Below the pieces are notes generated by a model. It was not told where the DNA came from. It saw nothing but the letters and a program-made list of their open reading frames with translations, and made no database searches. From positions 1 through 5,277 of the forward strand of contig JAIXPM010000112.1 in NCBI GenBank assembly GCA_027486275.1: a stretch of DNA of 5,277 nt, given 5' to 3'. Position 1 is the first letter of the stretch, and every line of letters begins with the position of its first letter. Below, in pieces: positions 1-5,277 of the stretch. The translations under genes and the position numbers were made by a program. This DNA is from Sphingomonadales bacterium. GTDB lineage: Bacteria > Pseudomonadota > Alphaproteobacteria > Sphingomonadales > Sphingomonadaceae.

Positions 1-1118
1 GAGCCCTTGTCCTCATAGACGAACGGGCGCAGCGGCTTGGCTGCGATCAGCGCATTGATGTTGCGGAACACCGTTTGCGCCATCTGGTGCGCGGCCTGGG
101 CGCGCGGCGGGATCGGGCGGGTTTCGCCCGGCGGGGTGTAGCTGGCGCAATCGCCGATGGCGAAGATGCGATCATCCAATGTTGTCTGCAGCGTGTCCTT
201 CACCAGCAGCTGGTTGTTGCGGGTGGTTTCCAGCCCGCCGATGCCGTTCAGGAACTCGGCCCCCTTCACACCCGCCGCCCACACACGGATATCGGCCGGG
301 ATGATGTTGCCATCCTTCACATGGATCGCCTCGGGCGTGGCGGCCACCACCTGCGTGCCAGGCCGCACATGCACGCCCAGATTTTCCAGTTCGGCATGGG
401 CGGCGGCGGCGAGCTTTTCCGGCAGCAGCGGCAGGATGCGCGGCCCGGCTTCCAGCAGCGTTACCTGCAGGCGCTGGCGATCGAACACTTCCAGCCCGTA
501 ATAGCCCAGCGCATCGGCCGCCGAATACAGCTCGGCCGCCAATTCCACGCCGGTGGCGCCGCCGCCAACGATCACCACTTTCACCGTGGCATCGCTGGCC
601 GGATCGGCGACCATCTGGCGCGACACGCGCAGGCACTGGTTGAGCAATTTGCGGCGGAAGCGATCAGCATCGATGCGGCTTTCCAGCGCCAGGCAATGAT
701 CCTTCACACCGGCGATGCCGAAATCGTTGGAAACGCTGCCCACCGCCAGCACCAGATAATCATAGCGGATGCGGTGGCGGCCGATCACTTCGCTGCCGTC
801 TTCGTCGCGGATCGGCGCGATGATCACCTGCTGCGCCTCGCGGTCGACGGCTTCCAGCGCACCATCGAAATAGCGATAGCCCCAGCGATAGGCGTGGCCG
901 CGATAGCCGACCTCATCCAGATTGGCATCAAGGCTGCCAGCCGCCACTTCGTGCAGCAGCGGCTTCCAGATATGGGTGGGGTTGCGATCGACCAGGATGA
1001 TGTCGAAATCCTGGCGCGGAAAATGCGCGCCGAGCTTCGTCACCAGCTCAAGCCCGCCGGCGCCGCCGCCCACGACGACAATCTGCGTTTTCTTCCCGTC
1101 TGCGCGCGTGCGTGGCAT
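1..1118 (-). CDS. ndh: Type II NADH dehydrogenase (NDH-2), C-terminus cut by window edge
   Basis: This flavoprotein oxidises NADH and reduces membrane quinone without pumping protons, on the cytoplasmic face of the inner membrane. The minus strand reads open for 372 codons from ATG at 1118 to the left edge. An FAD-binding Rossmann motif GGGAGG lies at residues 17-22, with the acidic D44 ending the second strand. A second dinucleotide motif, VGGGATGVE, lies at 184-192, and E223 in LLEAGPRIL fits NADH preference. AIGDC at 320-324 is the second FAD-contact motif. AQAAHQ at 340-345 fits the AQxAxQ quinone-site motif of NDH-2, which separates it from sulfide:quinone reductases and ferredoxin reductases. 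The start is supported by GAAGGG at 1129-1124, five bases upstream. The family usually has about 430 residues, so some 60, including the membrane-anchoring C-terminal helices, lie outside. It diverges from the permease gene. The family call is firm; the exact substrate preference is inferred. Confidence 0.95.
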   Translation of the reverse strand, partial: MPRTRADGKKTQIVVVGGGAGGLELVTKLGAHFPRQDFDIILVDRNPTHIWKPLLHEVAAGSLDANLDEVGYRGHAYRWGYRYFDGALEAVDREAQQVIIAPIRDEDGSEVIGRHRIRYDYLVLAVGSVSNDFGIAGVKDHCLALESRIDADRFRRKLLNQCLRVSRQMVADPASDATVKVVIVGGGATGVELAAELYSAADALGYYGLEVFDRQRLQVTLLEAGPRILPLLPEKLAAAAHAELENLGVHVRPGTQVVAATPEAIHVKDGNIIPADIRVWAAGVKGAEFLNGIGGLETTRNNQLLVKDTLQTTLDDRIFAIGDCASYTPPGETRPIPPRAQAAHQMAQTVFRNINALIAAKPLRPFVYEDKG

Positions 1119-1340
1119 GGCGGCCCTTCAAGCTGTTGCACCGCGTCATAGCCGGGGTGCGCCGATTGCGGAAGGTGCGGATGGCGCAGATGTGAATTAG
1201 CAGCGCCGCGCGCCGCGAAGTGCAGTGCAGTGCATCACGCCATGGCGTCATAACAAATTCGCGCCGTCCCTATTGACGCCAGTGGCAGTTGCCGCCTTGT
1301 TGGCGTTGCGCTGCACCACAGGGCGGCTGGGGACGAAATA
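1119..1340. promoter_or_regulatory. Divergent intergenic region between ndh and the permease gene
   Basis: These 222 bases separate two divergently transcribed genes, so promoters for both should lie here. No open frame resembling a protein was seen. On the plus strand TTGACG at 1273-1278 could be a -35 box, but the sequence 17 bases on (CTTGTT) is a poor -10. On the minus strand TAATTC at about 1199-1194 could be a -10 without a good -35. The permease has a plausible ribosome binding site, GGGGA at 1329-1333, seven bases before its ATG. A short tandem of three AGTGC units lies at 1219-1233. A palindrome and a related half-site are listed separately. Confidence 0.5.
1234..1281. promoter_or_regulatory. 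Candidate operator: palindrome plus a third TGACGCCA half-site
   Basis: ACGCCATGGCGT at 1237-1248 is a perfect 12-base palindrome. It extends to 1234-1251 with one mismatched pair. Read as half-sites, TCACGCCA (1235-1242, 7 of 8) faces the reverse complement of TGACGCCA (1243-1250, 8 of 8). A further exact TGACGCCA stands at 1274-1281, its start 31 bases from the start of the second, and overlaps the possible -35 box TTGACG. This arrangement resembles a dimeric regulator's binding site with an auxiliary half-site. The regulator is unknown, and chance in GC-rich DNA is possible. Confidence 0.4.
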
Positions 1341-2234
1341 ATGCTCAACATCCTTCTGGCGCTGCTGGCGCTCGCCGCGGCGTTCAACGGCGTGGTTTTG
1401 CTGCGCGCGGCCATCGCGCAGCGGCTGTGGCCGCGCGCCGAAGCGTTGCTGCTGGGCGCGGTGGTCAATTTCCTCGACACGCTGGGCATCGGATCGATGG
1501 CACCCGCCATGGCCTGGTTCAAGTTCCGCAAGCTGGTGCCCGATCACCTGATCCCGCAGACGATGATCACCGGGTTGACCCTGCCCACGATGGTGGAGGG
1601 GTTGATCTTTCTCAGCCTGCTGGGCGTGGGGGTGGATCCCGTGCTGCTGGTGGGCAGCATCCTCACGTTTCTGGCCGGTGGCTGGGCAGGCCTGCCGCTG
1701 ATCGCCCGCGCCCGGGCCTGGGTCGTGCAGGGCGTGGTGGGCCTTGCGCTGCTGATCGCGGCGGTGTTTTTTCTGCTGTCCAATCTCGATCTGATGCCGG
1801 TGGGCGGCACGGCGACCAGCCTGCCACTCGGCCTGACCATCGTGGCCATTGCCGCCAGTTTCGGATTTGGTGTGTTGATCAATTTCGGCATCGGCAATTA
1901 TGCGCCAACGCTGGCCATGCTCAGCTTGATGGGGCTTGATCCGCGCCTGTGCTTTCCGATCATGGCCGCCAGCGCCTCCTTTGCGGCAGCGGGCATTGCG
2001 ACGCATCACATCAAGGCCGGCAAGATCGATCTGCGGATTCCCCTGGCCATGGTGCTGGCCGGCATCCCGGCCGTGCTGGTCGCGGCGTTCATCGTGAAGG
2101 AACTGCCACTGGCGCCGCTGAAATGGCTGGTTTCGGTGGTGATCAGCTACACCGGCATTGTCATGCTGCGATCCGCTGCCATTGGCCGCCGGGCCGAAGC
2201 GGAAAATGCAGCAGCGCCTCCCGCTGCGACATGA
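1341..2234 (+). CDS. TauE/SafE (TSUP) family membrane permease
   Basis: This 297-residue protein is very hydrophobic and fits the TSUP family (COG0730), inner-membrane permeases with members tied to export or uptake of sulfite, sulfoacetate and other small anions. Roughly eight or nine membrane segments can be picked out, near residues 3-23, 34-52, 73-97, 100-118, 128-148, 163-186, 205-222, 233-252 and 260-278. The family's internal duplication is visible: [13 protein letters not shown] at 43-55 is echoed by NFGIGNYAP at 181-189, each followed by a hydrophobic helix. The tail after residue 282 is short, polar, and then rich in alanine and proline. The start is the first ATG, after GGGGA with a seven-base gap. 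The stop overlaps an ATG (ATGA at 2231-2234), and purL begins 31 bases later, so the two may be co-transcribed. The substrate cannot be read from the sequence, and nothing nearby points to sulfur metabolism. Confidence 0.85.
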   Translation: MLNILLALLALAAAFNGVVLLRAAIAQRLWPRAEALLLGAVVNFLDTLGIGSMAPAMAWFKFRKLVPDHLIPQTMITGLTLPTMVEGLIFLSLLGVGVDPVLLVGSILTFLAGGWAGLPLIARARAWVVQGVVGLALLIAAVFFLLSNLDLMPVGGTATSLPLGLTIVAIAASFGFGVLINFGIGNYAPTLAMLSLMGLDPRLCFPIMAASASFAAAGIATHHIKAGKIDLRIPLAMVLAGIPAVLVAAFIVKELPLAPLKWLVSVVISYTGIVMLRSAAIGRRAEAENAAAPPAAT

Positions 2235-2269
2235 CAAAGCCGCCGCCGCAGGCTATGCGCGCGCCATGA
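2231..2269 (+). CDS. Possible 12-residue mini-ORF linking the permease and purL
   Basis: The frame reads [12 protein letters not shown] and stops. Its ATG overlaps the permease TGA (ATGA, 2231-2234), and its own TGA (2267-2269) overlaps the purL ATG (ATGA, 2266-2269). Ribosomes leaving the permease gene could re-initiate here and then hand over to purL, which has only a weak ribosome binding site (GCAGG at 2248-2252, 13 bases before its ATG). Three consecutive proline codons are a recognised ribosome-slowing motif relieved by EF-P, which could tune the hand-over. There is no ribosome binding site of its own and no proof of translation. The double overlap may be chance. Confidence 0.25.
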   Translation: MTKPPPQAMRAP

Positions 2270-4431
2270 GCCAGATCACCGCCCAAGTTGTCGCCACCCA
2301 TGGCTTCACGCCCGAAGAATATGAGCGCGTGCTCGCCGCCATGGGGCGTGAGCCGAACCTGCTCGAACTCGGCATCTTCTCGGTCATGTGGTCCGAACAT
2401 TGCAGCTACAAATCCAGCCGCATGCACCTGGCCAAGCTGCCCACGAAGGCCCCGTGGGTGATCTGCGGCCCGGGCGAGAATGCCGGCGTGATCGACATTG
2501 GTGACGGCGACGCTGCCATCTTCAAGATGGAGAGCCACAACCACCCAAGCTATATCGAGCCCTATCAGGGCGCAGCCACCGGCGTGGGCGGCATCCTGCG
2601 TGACGTGTTCACCATGGGCGCACGCCCGGTGGCCAATATGAACGCGCTGCGCTTTGGCGACATCAACGCGCCCAAGATGCGCCATTTGGTGAAGGGCGTC
2701 GTTGCCGGCATCGGCGGTTACGGCAATTGCGTCGGCGTGCCGACCGTGGGCGGGGAAACGATTTTCCACCCCAGTTACAACGGCAACATCATCGTGAATG
2801 CGATGACCGTGGGCATCGCCAAGGCGGACAAGATTTTCTATTCGGCCGCCGCCGGCGTCGGCAACCCGGTCGTCTATGTCGGTTCCAAGACTGGGCGCGA
2901 CGGCATCCACGGTGCCACCATGGCCAGCGCCGAATTCGACGAGAACAGCGAGGAAAAGCGCCCGACCGTACAGGTGGGCGACCCGTTCACCGAGAAGTTG
3001 CTGATCGAAGCCTGCCTGGAACTGATGGCATCAGACGCGATCGTGGCCATTCAGGACATGGGCGCGGCAGGCCTGACCAGTTCGTCGGTGGAAATGGCGT
3101 CGAAGGGCGGCGTGGGCATAAGGCTTGATCTGGACAAGGTGCCGTGCCGCGAAACGGCCATGACGCCCTATGAAATGATGCTGTCGGAATCCCAGGAGCG
3201 GATGCTGATGGTGCTGAAGCCGGGCCGCGAGGATTTCGCGCAGGCGATCTTCAGGAAGTGGGAACTGGATTTCGCGGTGATCGGCGAAGTCGTGGATGCT
3301 GGTGCGGGGGGCGGCGACCTGACCATGACGTTCCACGGCGAGGTGGTGGGCCGCATCCCGCTCGATCCGCTGGCCGATGCCGCGCCGAAATATGACCGGC
3401 CGCATGTGCCGACGCCCAAGCGCGCCGCCCTGACCGATGTGCCGGCCAGCGCCAATATCGTGGCCGATCTGAAGACATTGCTGGGCAGCGCGGATCTCTG
3501 CTCACGCCGCTGGATCTGGGAACAATATGATTGCCAGGTCGGCGCCGACACGTTGCAACGGCCGGGCGGTGATGCTGCGGTGGTACGGGTGCATGGCACC
3601 AGGAAGGCGCTGGCCATCGCCACCGACTGCACGCCGCGTTACTGCTTTGCCGATCCGTTTGAGGGCGGCAAGCAGGCCGTGGCGGAGACTTGGCGCAACA
3701 TTGTCGCGGTGGGCGGCAAGCCGCTGGCCATCACCAACTGCCTGAACTTTGCCAGCCCGCAGAACCCGGTGATCATGGGACAATTGGTGGGCTGCATCGA
3801 GGGCATGGCCGAAGCCTGCCGGGCGCTGGACTATCCGGTCGTCTCGGGCAACGTCAGCCTCTATAACGAGAGCAAGGCGACCGGCGGCGGCAACGCCATT
3901 TTGCCGACGCCGGCCATTGGCGGTGTTGGCCTTCTGGCCGATTATGACAGCCAAATGGACCTGGCGTTCAAGGCCGTCGGCGACGTTATCTGGCTGATCG
4001 GTAGCGCCGGGTCCCACTTGGGCCAGTCGCTGTGGCTGCGCGAATGCCATGGCCGCGAAGACGGCCCACCGCCGGTGGTTGATCTGGCCGCCGAGCGTGC
4101 GGCTGGCGACAAGGTCGCGGCGCTGATCGCGGCTGGCACGGTGAATGCCGTGCACGATCTTTCCGATGGCGGGTTGGCCGTGGCGGTAGCCGAAATGGCG
4201 ATGGCCAGCGGGCTGGGCGCAGTTGTTGAGGTGGCTCTGGATGCCGCGTCGGCGTTCGGCGAGGACCAGGGCCGTTACCTCGTCACCGCACCGGCCGGCG
4301 TTGTCATCGGCGGCGCCACGCGCATCGGCACGGTGGGCAGTGATGCGCTGGTGCTGAACGGCGAAACAGTGACGCTGGCCGAACTGAAGCGCACCCATGA
4401 AGCGACGCTGCCGGCGATGATCAAAGGCTGA
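2266..4431 (+). CDS. purL: Phosphoribosylformylglycinamidine synthase subunit PurL (small type)
   Basis: PurL catalyses the ATP-dependent conversion of FGAR to FGAM, a middle step of purine synthesis, in the cytoplasm. At 721 residues it is the small form, which depends on PurS and on PurQ for ammonia from glutamine; neither is in this window. The family signature [14 protein letters not shown] is at 39-52, with the conserved active-site histidine H45. [10 protein letters not shown] at 86-95 and [12 protein letters not shown] at 102-113 form the ATP/Mg site (E89, D113). [15 protein letters not shown] is at 150-164, [17 protein letters not shown] at 263-279 and MLSESQERM at 305-313. The second half repeats the fold, with [11 protein letters not shown] at 526-536 and [11 protein letters not shown] at 630-640. 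Nothing looks broken. ATG 2266 is chosen because family similarity begins there (MSQIT, then THGFTPEEY at 11-19). An in-frame ATG at 2158 would add 36 unlike residues and lie inside the permease gene. Confidence 0.97.
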   Translation: MSQITAQVVATHGFTPEEYERVLAAMGREPNLLELGIFSVMWSEHCSYKSSRMHLAKLPTKAPWVICGPGENAGVIDIGDGDAAIFKMESHNHPSYIEPYQGAATGVGGILRDVFTMGARPVANMNALRFGDINAPKMRHLVKGVVAGIGGYGNCVGVPTVGGETIFHPSYNGNIIVNAMTVGIAKADKIFYSAAAGVGNPVVYVGSKTGRDGIHGATMASAEFDENSEEKRPTVQVGDPFTEKLLIEACLELMASDAIVAIQDMGAAGLTSSSVEMASKGGVGIRLDLDKVPCRETAMTPYEMMLSESQERMLMVLKPGREDFAQAIFRKWELDFAVIGEVVDAGAGGGDLTMTFHGEVVGRIPLDPLADAAPKYDRPHVPTPKRAALTDVPASANIVADLKTLLGSADLCSRRWIWEQYDCQVGADTLQRPGGDAAVVRVHGTRKALAIATDCTPRYCFADPFEGGKQAVAETWRNIVAVGGKPLAITNCLNFASPQNPVIMGQLVGCIEGMAEACRALDYPVVSGNVSLYNESKATGGGNAILPTPAIGGVGLLADYDSQMDLAFKAVGDVIWLIGSAGSHLGQSLWLRECHGREDGPPPVVDLAAERAAGDKVAALIAAGTVNAVHDLSDGGLAVAVAEMAMASGLGAVVEVALDAASAFGEDQGRYLVTAPAGVVIGGATRIGTVGSDALVLNGETVTLAELKRTHEATLPAMIKG

Positions 4432-4445
4432 TTTTGAGGCTGATT
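4425..4445 (+). repeat. Two 9-base direct repeats across the purL stop
   Basis: AGGCTGATT occurs at 4425-4433, containing the purL TGA, and again at 4437-4445, a 12-base period. It looks like a small local duplication at the gene's end. No function is suggested. Confidence 0.6.
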
Positions 4446-4470
4446 GCCGCCAAAGCGTAACCGAGTCATG

Positions 4471-4498
4471 TTCTCCTTGGGTCGCCAAGACGGGAGAA
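4471..4498 (+). promoter_or_regulatory. Hairpin that could hide the DUF937 gene's ribosome binding site
   Basis: TTCTCC (4471-4476) can pair with GGAGAA (4493-4498). Inside it TTGG (4477-4480) pairs with CCAA (4485-4488) around a GTCG loop, leaving GACG (4489-4492) bulged on the right. The ribosome binding site GGAG (4493-4496), eight bases before the ATG at 4505, lies wholly in the outer stem. The fold could therefore lower translation until it melts or is bound, as RNA thermometers do. It has no following T-run, so it is not a typical terminator. The rest of the 73-base gap shows only a weak possible -35, TTGAGG at 4434-4439, with no good -10. Confidence 0.4.
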
Positions 4499-4504
4499 TC
4501 GCAG

Positions 4505-4900
4505 ATGGGCATGCTGGATGATCTGCTGGCGCAGGCTGGCGGGAATATCGATATCGCCGGGCTAGCCGGCAAGGCCGGGCTCGATCCGGCCATGGTGGAA
4601 GGCGCGTTGGGGCAATTGCTGCCGCAGATCGCTGATCCGGCTGTGAACAATGCGCAAGCCATGGCGGAGGTGGCAGGGAACACCGGGCTGAATGCCGGCG
4701 CGCTAGGCGCATTGCTGCCGCAGTTGCTGCAGGCTGTGCAGGGCGCCGGCGGCCAGGGCGGCGCGCTGGAGCAGGTGATGGCCGGGCTGAACGGTGGCGG
4801 CGCCGCCGGTGGCCTGCTGGGCCAGGTGGGCGGCATGCTGGACCGGGATGGCGACGGCAATCCGATCAACGACATCATCGGCATGTTTGGCAAGAAATAA
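4505..4900 (+). CDS. DUF937 / YidB-like small protein, function unknown
   Basis: The 131-residue protein begins MGMLDDLLAQAGG and is dominated by Gly, Ala, Leu and Gln. It fits the DUF937/YidB-like proteins, whose function is not established. No signal peptide or clear membrane helix is seen, so it is probably cytoplasmic. GALGQLLPQ at 33-41 recurs as GALGALLPQ at 65-73, suggesting two related helical modules. A glycine-rich stretch (79-110) leads to DRDGDGNPIND at 113-123, with D113, D115, D117 and G118 spaced as in EF-hand or dockerin calcium loops; the usual glutamate at position 12 is absent (I124). Such acidic loops near the C-terminus are, from memory, common in this family; calcium binding is inferred. 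GGAG at 4493-4496 supports the start, which lies 73 bases after purL. A DUF4112 gene follows 44 bases later. The reading frame is sound; the family call is fairly firm. Confidence 0.85.
   Translation: MGMLDDLLAQAGGNIDIAGLAGKAGLDPAMVEGALGQLLPQIADPAVNNAQAMAEVAGNTGLNAGALGALLPQLLQAVQGAGGQGGALEQVMAGLNGGGAAGGLLGQVGGMLDRDGDGNPINDIIGMFGKK
4601..4723 (+). repeat. Diverged internal direct repeat in the DUF937 gene
   Basis: The 27-base units at 4601-4627 and 4697-4723 differ at five positions and encode GALGQLLPQ and GALGALLPQ. The last 13 bases (ATTGCTGCCGCAG) are identical. This fits an old duplication within the gene or strong selection on the helix motif. Confidence 0.6.
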
Positions 4901-4944
4901 GCCCAGCCTCTTGAATGGCGGGCCGGCAGGGCCAGATTCAGGGC

Positions 4945-5277
4945 ATGAACCACGCCCTCGCCTCCCGCCTGCCCCGCACCGATGCCCTGTCCGCTCGCGC
5001 GCGGATTGATCGGCTGGAACATCTGCTGGAAGGTGCCATCCGCATTCCCGGCCTGGGCACGCGCATCGGTGCCGATGCGCTGATCGGCCTGGTGCCGGGC
5101 GTGGGTGACGCCGCGATGGCCGCCATGGGCCTGTATCTGGTGTGGGAAGCCCGCAACTTGGGCGCGTCACGGCTGACGCTTGCGCGCATGGTCGGCAATG
5201 TTGGCATTGATGCCCTGATCGGCAGCGTGCCGGTGGCTGGCGATGTGTTCGATTTCTTCTTCCGGTCCAACAGCCGC
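4945..5277 (+). CDS. DUF4112 domain protein, C-terminus cut by window edge
   Basis: The frame is open for 111 codons to the right edge. It matches what I recall of DUF4112, small proteins of unknown function. After a polar start, IDRLEHLLEGAIRIPGLGTR (21-40) precedes a hydrophobic segment DALIGLVPGVGD at 44-55. A near copy, DALIGSVPVAGD, lies at 89-100, followed by VFDFFFRSN at 101-109. The paired motifs and the helices between them (56-68, 76-86) suggest a membrane-associated protein with an internal repeat. ATG 4945 gives the usual family beginning, but AGGG at 4940-4943 is too close to it for a good ribosome binding site. An in-frame ATG at 4915, just after a TGA at 4912-4914, would add ten residues and has no better site. 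It follows the DUF937 gene by 44 bases with no clear terminator between, so it may be co-transcribed with it. Confidence 0.85.
   Translation, partial: MNHALASRLPRTDALSARARIDRLEHLLEGAIRIPGLGTRIGADALIGLVPGVGDAAMAAMGLYLVWEARNLGASRLTLARMVGNVGIDALIGSVPVAGDVFDFFFRSNSR

Noticed and set aside
75..1151. Open frame of 358 codons on the plus strand in the first kilobase
   Set aside because: It is opposite the NADH dehydrogenase, whose FAD and NAD motifs are all present and in order on the minus strand.
1293..1305. Small hairpin CGCC-TTGTT-GGCG before the permease gene
   Set aside because: It has only four base pairs, which is expected by chance in GC-rich DNA, and no neighbouring T-run or other signal.
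1248..2237. Open frame of 329 codons on the minus strand opposite the permease gene
   Set aside because: Its translation is rich in His, Gln and Arg with no recognisable motif. The plus-strand product has clear membrane segments and the TSUP repeat motifs.
2158..2265. Earlier ATG for purL, adding 36 residues
   Set aside because: The extra residues do not resemble PurL, the extension overlaps the permease gene, and there is no ribosome binding site before it.
4901..4944. Possible terminator between the DUF937 and DUF4112 genes
   Set aside because: Only a four-base GGCC/GGCC pairing was found, with no T-run, so no terminator can be supported.
3502..5022. Long open frame of 506 codons on the minus strand across purL, the DUF937 gene and the DUF4112 start
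   Set aside because: It lies antisense to three genes with clear family features, its translation is low-complexity and matches no known fold, and such frames are common opposite GC-rich genes.

Overview
The window is GC-rich, gene-dense bacterial DNA. The best guess is an alphaproteobacterium, probably of the Sphingomonadales. This rests on the remembered look of the proteins (the small-type PurL N-terminus, a DUF937 protein beside a DUF4112 protein, a type II NADH dehydrogenase) and on the GC-rich codon use; no database search was possible. Five protein genes fill most of the window, two of them cut by its edges. I see no tRNA, rRNA, CRISPR array, insertion sequence or phage gene.

Layout: (1) Positions 1-1118, minus strand: a type II NADH dehydrogenase (ndh) lacking its C-terminus at the left edge. 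(2) Positions 1119-1340: a 222-base divergent intergenic region holding a palindrome and a third copy of its half-site, TGACGCCA. (3) Positions 1341-2234, plus strand: a TauE/SafE-type (TSUP) membrane permease. (4) Positions 2266-4431, plus: purL, the small-type FGAM synthase catalytic subunit, starting 31 bases after the permease stop. A 12-codon mini-ORF with ATGA overlaps at both ends bridges the two genes. (5) Positions 4505-4900, plus: a small DUF937/YidB-like protein with a DxDxDG loop, preceded by a hairpin that could hide its ribosome binding site. (6) Positions 4945-5277, plus: a DUF4112 protein cut by the right edge.

The plus-strand genes are closely spaced (31, 73 and 44 bases) with no convincing intrinsic terminator, so partial co-transcription is plausible. 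No shared pathway is evident: NADH oxidation, anion export, purine synthesis and two uncharacterised proteins look like ordinary chromosomal neighbours. I found no convincing new multi-gene system. The points most worth a second look are small: the half-site cluster, the mini-ORF between the permease and purL, the hairpin before the DUF937 gene, and the DUF937-DUF4112 pair.
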